Below, in pieces: positions 1-6,579 of a DNA stretch of 37,249 nt. The notes below the pieces were generated by a model. That model had not been told where the DNA came from and searched no databases. It was given only the letters and a program-made list of their open reading frames with translations. A program made the position numbers and the translations under genes. Each line of letters opens with the position of its first letter. The stretch's first letter is position 1. The DNA comes from an uncultured Bacteroidaceae bacterium (lineage in GTDB: Bacteria; Bacteroidota; Bacteroidia; Bacteroidales; Bacteroidaceae): NCBI GenBank assembly GCA_934293005.1, contig CAKQYA010000025.1:1-37249 (forward strand), given 5' to 3'.

Positions 1-74
1 AATATGTACAATAAAAGAATTTTTGTCTTTTTACAAGCAAAATCCCACGAAACCCTATAGGTTGCGGATTTGAG

Positions 75-111
75 GATTAATACTTCCTTCTTAATCTCAG
101 ACCATGCTCCT
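75..111. repeat. 37-bp direct repeat, copy 1
   Basis: This stretch is identical over 37 bp to positions 751-787. Copy 2 encodes the last residues (GAWSEIKKEVLI) of the small secreted protein at 736-1023. Copy 1 lies just beyond the lipoprotein gene that follows it on the minus strand. Read in the same frame, copy 1 stays open to the left window edge but is closed by a stop a few codons upstream. It therefore looks like a leftover 3' end of a related gene. A 35-codon minus-strand ORF in another frame (77-184) also crosses it. Confidence 0.85.
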
Positions 112-200
112 TTCGGATTTTGTTCTCAAAACACATGTAATATTTATGCAACCCCTGCTCCGCACTCTTGTCTCTATATGTCATCTTGCAACCCTTTGAA

Positions 201-734
201 TCAGTCATCACCTTTGAACGCTTCATCTTCCATTACTTGGGTGAGCACTTCTTTAAATCGTTTGGGGGTAATCAGCAAATCGAACGTGTATCCTTGATTA
301 CACCAAAAGACAATTGATTCCTCATACTCTTCATTCGAGAATATAGCGTCAATTTTTATTTGTAATTCCCACCTCTCATTCCTTTTCTGCGGCTTGGAAC
401 GACAAGAATCAATAAATGCGTCAAATTTGGAAATTTCCGCTGCGTCCAAATACACACAACGGACATAAGGGTTTCTCGTCTTTAAACCAGGATCTACCAT
501 TAATAATTTCAAGAAGACTTTTTTACTCCCATCTGAATAGTGGCGAACCTCTTTGTAAACTTGAGACAAGCCACACAAAAGTGTGTCTAAACGCTGTTCA
601 TGCCAATCATATACATTTTCCCATGAAACCTTGTACAACTCAGCATCGCCGTTTTTTGTAGAGGAATCGTTCAAGCAACAAGATAAGGCGATAGAACAAA
701 AGACGATAATAATAAAATGCAAAAACGATTTCAT
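201..734 (-). CDS. hypothetical lipoprotein
   Basis: This 177-residue protein is not recognised as any named family. The N-terminus has a basic start, a hydrophobic core and a lipobox (ALSC, Cys19), so it should be a lipid-anchored envelope protein. The rest is soluble and rich in charged and aromatic residues, with no transmembrane segment. Its start lies one base past the stop codon of the upstream small secreted protein, so the two genes are almost certainly cotranscribed and probably translationally coupled. The pair is bracketed by an exact 37-bp repeat. A small secreted protein followed by a lipoprotein, with a duplicated 3' end beyond, resembles effector/immunity arrays, but nothing in the sequence proves this. 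Confidence 0.7.
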   Translation of the reverse strand: MKSFLHFIIIVFCSIALSCCLNDSSTKNGDAELYKVSWENVYDWHEQRLDTLLCGLSQVYKEVRHYSDGSKKVFLKLLMVDPGLKTRNPYVRCVYLDAAEISKFDAFIDSCRSKPQKRNERWELQIKIDAIFSNEEYEESIVFWCNQGYTFDLLITPKRFKEVLTQVMEDEAFKGDD

Positions 735-735
735 T

Positions 736-1023
736 TCAATAAAGATTTATGATTAATACTTCCTTCTTAATCTCAGACCATGCTCCTCCATGGGTGTTAA
801 TCGTATTGTCCACAAAATTAAATACCCCGTCATAAACAGACTTTACCGCCTTGTCTGCCACATCATCCAGACGACCATTAGAATAATAGGGTTTCTTCTT
901 GATTACATCACCACAGCGAGGTGCATTTGCCGCACAGCTAATGGTCTGTCCATAAGAACATACACCAATAGCCATACAAACGACCAAAACTAATGAATTG
1001 TAGGACACCGTTAATCGTTTCAT
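736..1023 (-). CDS. small secreted hypothetical protein
   Basis: The predicted product has 95 residues. I chose the internal ATG at 1023 (MKRLTVSYN) over the ATG at 1095 because it starts a standard signal peptide ending near CSYGQ, whereas the extra 24 residues upstream spoil it. The mature part is about 70 residues, contains a short Cys-containing segment (SCAANAPRC), and matches no family I know. It may be a truncated remnant of a larger secreted protein. Its last codons form one copy of the 37-bp direct repeat, and the lipoprotein gene begins one base after its stop. A TACCTTTG box at 1235-1242 could serve as its promoter. Confidence 0.55.
   Translation of the reverse strand: MKRLTVSYNSLVLVVCMAIGVCSYGQTISCAANAPRCGDVIKKKPYYSNGRLDDVADKAVKSVYDGVFNFVDNTINTHGGAWSEIKKEVLIINLY
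751..787. repeat. 37-bp direct repeat, copy 2
   Basis: This copy is identical to 75-111. It lies inside the 3' end of the small secreted protein gene. The two copies bracket the lipoprotein gene, so recombination between them would remove exactly that gene. Confidence 0.85.
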
Positions 1024-1234
1024 TATTGGGGTTTTATTTTTAACAATTATGTAACTAAGCGAATGACACACCTCTCTTTTGATTCTGTAAAACATAGAAG
1101 CCTTCTTTCAAATTCTTGAGTAGGGAATAACACCATCAGTCCGAATGACTATGGACTATTCTCAAAAAGTAACAAGATTGCAAATAATGACATCCATATT
1201 TCTTTATTTTTTACCATTATTGAAAGATCAATTA

Positions 1235-1242
1235 CAAAGGTA
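1235..1242 (-). promoter_or_regulatory. possible -7 promoter box (TACCTTTG)
   Basis: On the minus strand this reads TACCTTTG, matching the Bacteroidota -7 consensus TAnnTTTG. It lies about 210 bp upstream of the small secreted protein gene. No clear -33 TTTG is visible at the expected distance. Confidence 0.4.
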
Positions 1243-1360
1243 GAAAAAAAAACGATTGGTATATATTTAAGACGAAAAAAGTTTGAATCTTTTGTACATT
1301 AAAGGTGGTTTTGGGAGAAATAGTGTATCCACTTGTAAAAGTGATGTAACACCAATGAGA

Positions 1361-1413
1361 AAGTATATTAGGATACTTTGCCAAGTATCCTAATATACTT
1401 TGCCAAGTATCCT
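1361..1413. repeat. perfect 18-bp inverted repeat plus a third partial arm
   Basis: Arms 1361-1378 and 1383-1400 are perfect reverse complements with a TGCC loop. The unit ATACTTTGCCAAGTATCCT then recurs at 1373-1391 and 1395-1413 with a period of 22 bp, so the hairpin overlaps a short tandem repeat. It sits in the 534-bp noncoding stretch 1024-1557, where I see no convincing gene. No T-run follows directly. Confidence 0.8.
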
Positions 1414-1530
1414 TACCCTCTTTTTTTGACGAATATATCATTGTTTCCATGCCCTTTGTTATTATACGCACATAGGATGGAAAGACTTTGGCACAAACGG
1501 TGACAAGAATTGACAAGAATAACCCCGATT

Positions 1531-1553
1531 TTCTAATGACCGATTAGGTTTAA
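1531..1553 (+). repeat. interspersed repeat copy (TCTAATGACCGATT)
   Basis: The core is at 1532-1545, just past the stop of the minus-strand C-S lyase gene. To its left is a GACAAGAATTGACAAGAA segment. The same two-part arrangement occurs in reverse at 5201-5255, and the core recurs at 33542, 36655 and 36827. Confidence 0.7.
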
Positions 1554-1557
1554 TGGC

Positions 1558-2748
1558 TTATAGTTCGTCTACCGCTTTTTTCAACATATTCATGGCTTTT
1601 TCAATAATAGCAATAGGACATCCTACATTCATTCTCATGAATCCTTCTCCTTCTTTGCCAAACATGTCCCCATGATTAAGTGCCAGACCTGCTTTTTCTT
1701 CAAAAAGGCGTGCCAATTCAATGTGGCTGAGCCCCAATCCTCTGCAGTCGAGCCAAAGGAGGTAGCTTGCTTGCGGACGCACAGGATGTATCTGAGGAAT
1801 ATTGTCTTTGCAGTATTCGATTATGAAATTGATATTTGCTTCAACGTGAGCAAGCATGGCTTTGCGCCATGGCTCTCCATTCTTGAATGCGGCAATGGTT
1901 GCGACTGGGGCAAACATGGTTGGTTCGTTCAGTTCGTTGGCGCGCAACCATCTGAAGAAAGGTTCACGCATGGTTGCATTAGGAACGACGCACCACGAAC
2001 TGACTATTCCTGCCATGTTGAATGTCTTAGTTGGTGCTGAGAAGGTTATAGACACCTCTTGGGCTTCCTCGCTTACGCTGGCGAATGGTATGTGCTTATG
2101 ACCGAATATGGCCATGTCGCAATGTATCTCATCTGAAATGACGATGAGGTTGTGTTGCTTTGCAAATGCCGCCAGTTTTTGAAGAGTCTCTTTAGACCAG
2201 CATATGCCGCAAGGATTGTGGGGGTTGGCCATGATGAGCAGGCGGCATTTCTCGTCACACACTTTTGCCAGATTGTCGAAATCCATCTCGTATGTGGCAA
2301 GCGAGCCATCTTCGTTATACACAGGCGTGAGTGGATTCCACACCACCTTGCGGCCGTTGCCTTGCGGAGTGAGGAAGAACGGGTGGTAGATAGGAGGTTG
2401 CACTATGACCTTCTCATCTTCCTTCAAGAAAAAGTTTATTACCAGTCCTATGCCCTTGACAATGCCAGGGATGAAGGCCAGCCATTCCTTTCTCACCTTC
2501 CATCCGTGGTGTGCCTTTATCCATTGCGCTGTCGTGTCCCACCAGTCTTCAGGGTCGATGGTGTATCCTAATACGGGCGTCTCGTCTATTTGTCGGCGCA
2601 GGGCTTCTTTGATGAAGTCTGGTGTCTCCCAGTCCATGTCAGCCACCCAAAGCGGAAGTAAGTCTGGGTTGCCGTATCTTTCTTGCAGAGCGTCCCATTT
2701 CAGAGAGTGTGTATGGCGGCGCGGTATTGACTTATCGAAATCGTACAT
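1558..2748 (-). CDS. patB: MalY/PatB-type PLP-dependent C-S lyase
   Basis: This 396-residue protein belongs to the class I/II aminotransferase fold family, MalY/PatB branch. These enzymes cleave cystathionine or cysteine conjugates to a thiol or sulfide, pyruvate and ammonia in the cytoplasm. Visible marks are the LPLWVADMDW segment (31-40), ANPHNPCG (174-181), SDEIHCDM (205-212) and the PLP lysine K241 in SAPTKTFN. The length is typical for the family. It lies 200 bp downstream of a LuxR-type regulator and near a second PLP enzyme of sulfur amino acid metabolism, which favours a cystathionine beta-lyase role in methionine synthesis or cysteine breakdown. A true aminotransferase activity is less likely. 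The intergenic DNA upstream is rich in TATA runs, and I found no clean -7 box. Confidence 0.88.
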   Translation of the reverse strand: MYDFDKSIPRRHTHSLKWDALQERYGNPDLLPLWVADMDWETPDFIKEALRRQIDETPVLGYTIDPEDWWDTTAQWIKAHHGWKVRKEWLAFIPGIVKGIGLVINFFLKEDEKVIVQPPIYHPFFLTPQGNGRKVVWNPLTPVYNEDGSLATYEMDFDNLAKVCDEKCRLLIMANPHNPCGICWSKETLQKLAAFAKQHNLIVISDEIHCDMAIFGHKHIPFASVSEEAQEVSITFSAPTKTFNMAGIVSSWCVVPNATMREPFFRWLRANELNEPTMFAPVATIAAFKNGEPWRKAMLAHVEANINFIIEYCKDNIPQIHPVRPQASYLLWLDCRGLGLSHIELARLFEEKAGLALNHGDMFGKEGEGFMRMNVGCPIAIIEKAMNMLKKAVDEL

Positions 2749-2948
2749 GTTGTAGTGGTGTTTTTTGTTGTGTGTAAATGTCAGACGTGTAAGGCCGTTG
2801 CGTCATCTTGCGATGCTTGGCGGCATGACTCTTATATATATAATAATGTATAGCTCTTGTGTAATATTCATGTGGCAATGATATATATATATGCTGCCTT
2901 TCTTATATATAGTAGTCGTAAGTATATATATAGTGTAGCCGCAAGATG

Positions 2949-3602
2949 CTATATGTAGTATTCCGCCATGTCCACCAGTCCTGAGCTGAGGGCGTATTTA
3001 GTGGCTTCATATACAGTGTTCACGTTTAGCTTGCGGAAGATGTTCTTTTTGTGCGTGGTGATGGTATGCGTGCTCGACGAGCGTTCGGCTGCAATCTCCT
3101 TCACCGACTTGCCTTGTGCCACAAGCTTCAGAATCTCTATCTCTGATGCTGTGAGTTTCTCTCGCACCTCATTCTTGTGTGAAGACTCCGTTATGAGAAA
3201 ACTCATTATGTTCTGGCTCAGGTAGCGCTCGCCCTTCATGTTATACCTCAGTGTGAGAGTCAGTTCCTGCGTGTTGGCGTCCTTCAGGATCATGCTCATG
3301 TTCTGCTCGAATGACAGGCGGCGGATAAATCCTTCCGACAGTTCGTTGGAGAACAGTATCCATCTTGCTGCGGGGAAGCGGTGTGATATGTTGAGCAGCT
3401 CGTCGACGCTGTACAGGTCAAACTGCGTGTAGTCAAGCACCACCACTGCATCCTCATGTTCCTTGAGCTGTGCTATCAGCTCAGAGCGTGTATGTATGTC
3501 GGTGGCTTCAATGCTCTCGGTCTGCTTTGCAATGTCCTTGATGAGCATGTGCAGCCCGAGCCGAGTGATGTCCTGATTGTCGGCTAATAGGAAGTGTGTC
3601 AT
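2949..3602 (-). CDS. LuxR/NarL-type response regulator
   Basis: This 217-residue DNA-binding protein has an N-terminal receiver-like domain (1-120) and a C-terminal LuxR helix-turn-helix (about 150-205, LTASEIEILKLVAQGKSVKEIA). The receiver keeps a candidate phospho-acceptor D57 (VVVLDYTQF) and the conserved lysine K107 (SMILKD). The usual acidic pair near the N-terminus is only D8-N9, as in many Bacteroidota relatives. No histidine kinase is encoded nearby, so its partner is elsewhere or it acts without phosphorylation. It begins 54 bp after the Cys/Met-metabolism gene and is probably cotranscribed with it. A role in controlling the two flanking sulfur amino acid genes is a guess from position. 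Confidence 0.85.
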   Translation of the reverse strand: MTHFLLADNQDITRLGLHMLIKDIAKQTESIEATDIHTRSELIAQLKEHEDAVVVLDYTQFDLYSVDELLNISHRFPAARWILFSNELSEGFIRRLSFEQNMSMILKDANTQELTLTLRYNMKGERYLSQNIMSFLITESSHKNEVREKLTASEIEILKLVAQGKSVKEIAAERSSSTHTITTHKKNIFRKLNVNTVYEATKYALSSGLVDMAEYYI

Positions 3603-3656
3603 TTTTCTTGTGTTTGTGAATGTCTTGCAAATGCTGATTGTGCTGTGCGCTATAGT

Positions 3657-4844
3657 CTATTTCAGCTTCAGTGCCTGGTATATGTCCTCACATATGTCGT
3701 CAATGTCCTCCAAACCGACTGATATTCTGATAGTCGTTGGCAGCACGTCCATCTCTGCCTTCTGTTCAGGAGTGAAGTTGCCGAAGATGGTGGAGTAGGG
3801 GTGTATGGCGAGAGTCTTGTTGTCAAAGAGGTTGGTGGCTCTGCGTATGAGTTTCAGACTGTTGATGAAATCATAACACGCCTCTTCGTTGTCCAGGTCT
3901 ATCGTCAGCATGGCTCCGTATGTGCCGTTAAACTGTTCCTTAGCTATGTTGTGGAATGGGTTGGTCTCGAGAGCCAGATAATTGACCTTGATAGTCTTCA
4001 GGCCGACCAGCCTTTGCGCCAGCCAGAAGGCATTGCGTGCTTGTGCGCTGTATCTGGCTTCGAGTGTCTCCAGACCAAGTGCCTGCATGTATGCGGCCTG
4101 CGGAGTCATGTATGAGCCCACATTCAGCAGCAGTTCCTGTCTGATGATTTTGTCCACTTCGGGAAACGTGCCATAGTCAATCACCAGTCCGCCGAGCGAC
4201 GTGGCTCCACCCGACAGGTATTTGGTAGAAGACACCACCTCAAAGTCCACTCCCAAGGCTTTGGTAGAGAACTTGGTGAAAGGAATCATTGTGGTGTCAG
4301 CTATAAGCGGAATGCCGTGCTTGTGTGCCACCTCGCTCAGAGCCTTCAGGTCTGCCACCTCCATCTGTGGGTTGGTCACTACCTCAAGAAAGATGCAGCA
4401 GGTGTTCTTGTCCACAGCCTTGTCCACCGCTTCCACGTCGGTGAGATCCACCATGCGCGAGGCCACCCCAAAGCGTCTCAGCGTGGTGTCAAGCAGGGCA
4501 AAGCTGTTGCCAAACAGATGGCGGCTTGTCACCACATTCTTGCCAGCCTCGCAGATGGCGAGCAGTATGTTGCAGATGGCGGCCATGCCGCTGTTGAACG
4601 CATACACATTGTCAGCTTCGGTGATAGCCTTCACCTTGTTTTCCAGATAAGTCACCGTGGGGTTCATCACACGTGAGTAGTCTGGAGCAAGTACCCTGCC
4701 AGTAAATGCCTCTGTCATTTCTGCTGCCGTATCAAACTCATACGCAACAGTGTGGTATACAGGCATGCTTATGGCCCCATACGGGTCTCGCCTGTCGAAT
4801 GGCGTGTCTATCGCCAATGTCTGTGTCTTTAGTCTTTTGTCCAT
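3657..4844 (-). CDS. Cys/Met metabolism PLP-dependent enzyme (sulfhydrylase or gamma-synthase type)
   Basis: This 395-residue enzyme belongs to the Cys/Met metabolism PLP family (cystathionine gamma-synthase, homoserine-ester sulfhydrylases, methionine gamma-lyase). Visible marks are DYSRVMNPTVTYLE (55-68), SGMAAI (85-90), IADTT (181-185) and the PLP lysine K208 in SSTKYLSGG. The position that is Tyr in methionine gamma-lyase (LYG motif) is Phe here (HLFGNSF, F111). This is closer to the FG-containing MetZ-type sulfhydrylases and argues against a lyase. Likely role: making homocysteine or cystathionine from an activated homoserine. A TATCTTTG box at 5011-5018 suggests a leader of about 160 nt; I could not match that leader to a known riboswitch. 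Confidence 0.8.
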   Translation of the reverse strand: MDKRLKTQTLAIDTPFDRRDPYGAISMPVYHTVAYEFDTAAEMTEAFTGRVLAPDYSRVMNPTVTYLENKVKAITEADNVYAFNSGMAAICNILLAICEAGKNVVTSRHLFGNSFALLDTTLRRFGVASRMVDLTDVEAVDKAVDKNTCCIFLEVVTNPQMEVADLKALSEVAHKHGIPLIADTTMIPFTKFSTKALGVDFEVVSSTKYLSGGATSLGGLVIDYGTFPEVDKIIRQELLLNVGSYMTPQAAYMQALGLETLEARYSAQARNAFWLAQRLVGLKTIKVNYLALETNPFHNIAKEQFNGTYGAMLTIDLDNEEACYDFINSLKLIRRATNLFDNKTLAIHPYSTIFGNFTPEQKAEMDVLPTTIRISVGLEDIDDICEDIYQALKLK

Positions 4845-5010
4845 GGTGCTTTGTCTGTCATGTTTAGTGTGATTGCTGTAAGTCGTCGTGCTTTGTTATA
4901 GTGTTGTTAGTATTGCCCTATTGGCCGATTAAGCTGATTCAAGAGCTGTGATGACGCAAACCGGGCGCAATCAAGCTTGCTTGAGTTGCAGTGGCGCATC
5001 TTATATCATG

Positions 5011-5018
5011 CAAAGATA
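5011..5018 (-). promoter_or_regulatory. possible -7 box for the Cys/Met enzyme gene
   Basis: On the minus strand it reads TATCTTTG, fitting TAnnTTTG. It predicts a leader of about 160 nt before the ATG at 4844. That leader would contain a short hairpin near 4968-4990 (CAAGC-TT-GCTTG core). No good -33 box is seen. Confidence 0.4.
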
Positions 5019-5200
5019 AACCAATAAGATGAATTGACCATGGAAGTGTGACTGTTTTGGAATATTATTCTTTTAGGCTCCATATACTTTTGCGCTTTTT
5101 CTGTAAATGGCTTAGACTATAGAACGTGATGGGTAGATGATGCAGCGCTTTCAAGCGGGCAAGCAAATGCTGTGGGGTTGGTGCTGCATCCTTTATTCCA

Positions 5201-5255
5201 AATCGGTCATTAGAAAATTGGGGTTGTTCTTTTCAATTATTGTCACTGATGCAAC
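5201..5255 (-). repeat. interspersed repeat copy, reverse orientation
   Basis: On the minus strand it reads a GACAATAATTGAAAAGAA part, then AACCCCAATTT, then TCTAATGACCGATT. It matches the copy ending at 1553 over roughly 50 bp with about ten differences. It lies in the 636-bp noncoding stretch 4845-5480, about 60 bp left of the promoter module of the PstS-like gene. Confidence 0.7.
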
Positions 5256-5312
5256 GAACGGGCATGAACCCCTCTCAGTCGCCGTTCCACAGCTGCGGCC
5301 ACTCAAAACTTC

Positions 5313-5341
5313 TACCATAAATTTGGTATGCAATATAGCCA
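5313..5341 (+). promoter_or_regulatory. putative operator, copy 1 (TACCA-N6-TGGTA)
   Basis: This contains the inverted repeat TACCA-TAAATT-TGGTA followed by TGCAATATAGCCA. The same element, with few changes, lies at 9918-9945 ahead of susD, and both sit at the same distance (64 and 62 bp) from identical TAACTTTG boxes. I infer a binding site for one dimeric regulator acting on both promoters. Confidence 0.55.
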
Positions 5342-5376
5342 ACCAATGGGAGAAGGCACATGGGAAATAGTGCGTA

Positions 5377-5394
5377 ACTTTGTACTCGAAATCA
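5377..5394 (+). promoter_or_regulatory. promoter -7 region of the PstS-like/susC unit
   Basis: TAACTTTG at 5377-5384 matches the Bacteroidota -7 consensus and is followed by TACTCGAAAT. The same 18 bp with one change lies at 9980-9997 ahead of susD. Predicted leader about 90 nt. A canonical -33 TTTG is not obvious, as expected for an activator-dependent promoter. Confidence 0.6.
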
Positions 5395-5480
5395 GAAAGC
5401 AACGCAATGAAAGCAAGCGAGCGCCGATGATTCATATAATAAACACGAGTACATAACAACATAAACAAACATACAGACAG

Positions 5481-6428
5481 ATGAAAAAGATTATCACACT
5501 TATCGTAGCAGCATTGTTCCTTGGCGGCGCAGCATTCGCAAACGAGAAAAACAACGGCAATGAAGCACCGCAGACAGTATTGACAATCAAGACAAGCAAG
5601 GCCAGCAAGACTCTTGTGCAGGAGTGGGCCAACACATATATGCAGATGAATGGTTCGGTGAAAATCAATGTCACATGTAAACAAAACGCTGACGCTGACC
5701 TTGAATACACCAATGGCGAAGCCGGCAACGAGGCTGCTGGCACTCAGGTCCAGGGCAAGACCGTCGCATACGTAGGACGCTACGCCATCCTGCCTGTCAC
5801 CTCTGCTTCCAATCCTCTCAACTCAGAGCTTTCAAGCAAGAACTGGAGTGTGAACGACCTGAGGAAACTCTATTTTTCCAGTCTTGACGAAGACCTTGAC
5901 GAGGATGACGAGGCCAACAGCGGAAAAGCTGGCAAGCTGAGAGAGAAGCTTACGGTCTACTCTGGAGCCAATGCGAGCAGCAGCGCGGCAGCTTTCGCAA
6001 AGCATTTTGGCTTCCAGACATCAGAGATAAGGGGCAACAAGATTTCGGGCGATGACCTCTATCTGCTCAACGCCATCGAAGAGGATCGCCAGAGCCTCAC
6101 ATTCAACAATGTGGCTTATCTCTACGACACGCAGACACGCCACCTGAAGCAGGGCATCGCCATACTTCCGCTCAAGGTGAAGTCTGAGGTGGAGGAGACA
6201 CTGCAGGCAGGCAACCTCGACGAGACTCTCCGTCTGCTGGAGCAGCAGCCGCAGGACATCATCCCTGTGCAGAACTTTGGCTTTGCATACAGTCCTCTCA
6301 ATGCCAGCGCTGAGAGCTTCCTCGAGTGGGTCATCACTTCTGGCCAGGCTCTCAACAATCAGAACGGGTTCATGAAACTCGCCACAAAAGATGTGGAGGC
6401 CCAGCTCAAGACTCTGGCACAGAGATGA
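5481..6428 (+). CDS. PstS-like periplasmic substrate-binding protein
   Basis: This 315-residue protein has a clear signal peptide (MKKIITLIVAALFLGGAAFA, cleavage after residue 20), so it is exported. The body resembles phosphate-type binding proteins (PBP-like fold): a KTSKASKTLVQEW start, YAILPVTSASNPL (101-113), a ligand-loop-like SGANASSSAAAFAKHFG (161-177), and LTFNNVAYLYD. A very acidic insert (DEDLDEDDEA, 136-145) breaks the middle. No ABC permease or ATPase is nearby, so it is unlikely to feed a classical importer. Instead it heads a unit with susC 151 bp downstream. Its ligand is unknown. It shares a promoter module with susD, which suggests that it works with the outer-membrane proteins of this locus. 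Confidence 0.72.
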   Translation: MKKIITLIVAALFLGGAAFANEKNNGNEAPQTVLTIKTSKASKTLVQEWANTYMQMNGSVKINVTCKQNADADLEYTNGEAGNEAAGTQVQGKTVAYVGRYAILPVTSASNPLNSELSSKNWSVNDLRKLYFSSLDEDLDEDDEANSGKAGKLREKLTVYSGANASSSAAAFAKHFGFQTSEIRGNKISGDDLYLLNAIEEDRQSLTFNNVAYLYDTQTRHLKQGIAILPLKVKSEVEETLQAGNLDETLRLLEQQPQDIIPVQNFGFAYSPLNASAESFLEWVITSGQALNNQNGFMKLATKDVEAQLKTLAQR

Positions 6429-6579
6429 GCCGCGCTGACGCCAACAGACACAATACAAACACTTACACATATTAATATATAAGACCAAAATCATGCAATG
6501 AGCAAAGCGCATAGGCGCTCTGCGCCAAGCGTGACGCGCACAAACACTATACACACTACAACAACACAACAACACTGCA

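Noticed and set aside
77..184. 35-codon minus-strand ORF after the lipoprotein gene
   Set aside because: It crosses the 37-bp repeat in a different frame from the real gene end and has no supporting features, so it is not listed as a gene.
1232..1516. 94-codon minus-strand open frame across the hairpin region
   Set aside because: It is read through a repeat-rich AT-rich gap, has no clear start signals or domain, and ends inside an A-run.
4921..4936. TTGGCCGATTAAGC, resembling part of the interspersed repeat
   Set aside because: The diagnostic TCTAATGACC part is absent.
4845..5010. Possible SAM-type riboswitch ahead of the Cys/Met enzyme gene
   Set aside because: I compared the leader with remembered SAM-I and SAM-II cores and found no match; only a weak hairpin is present.
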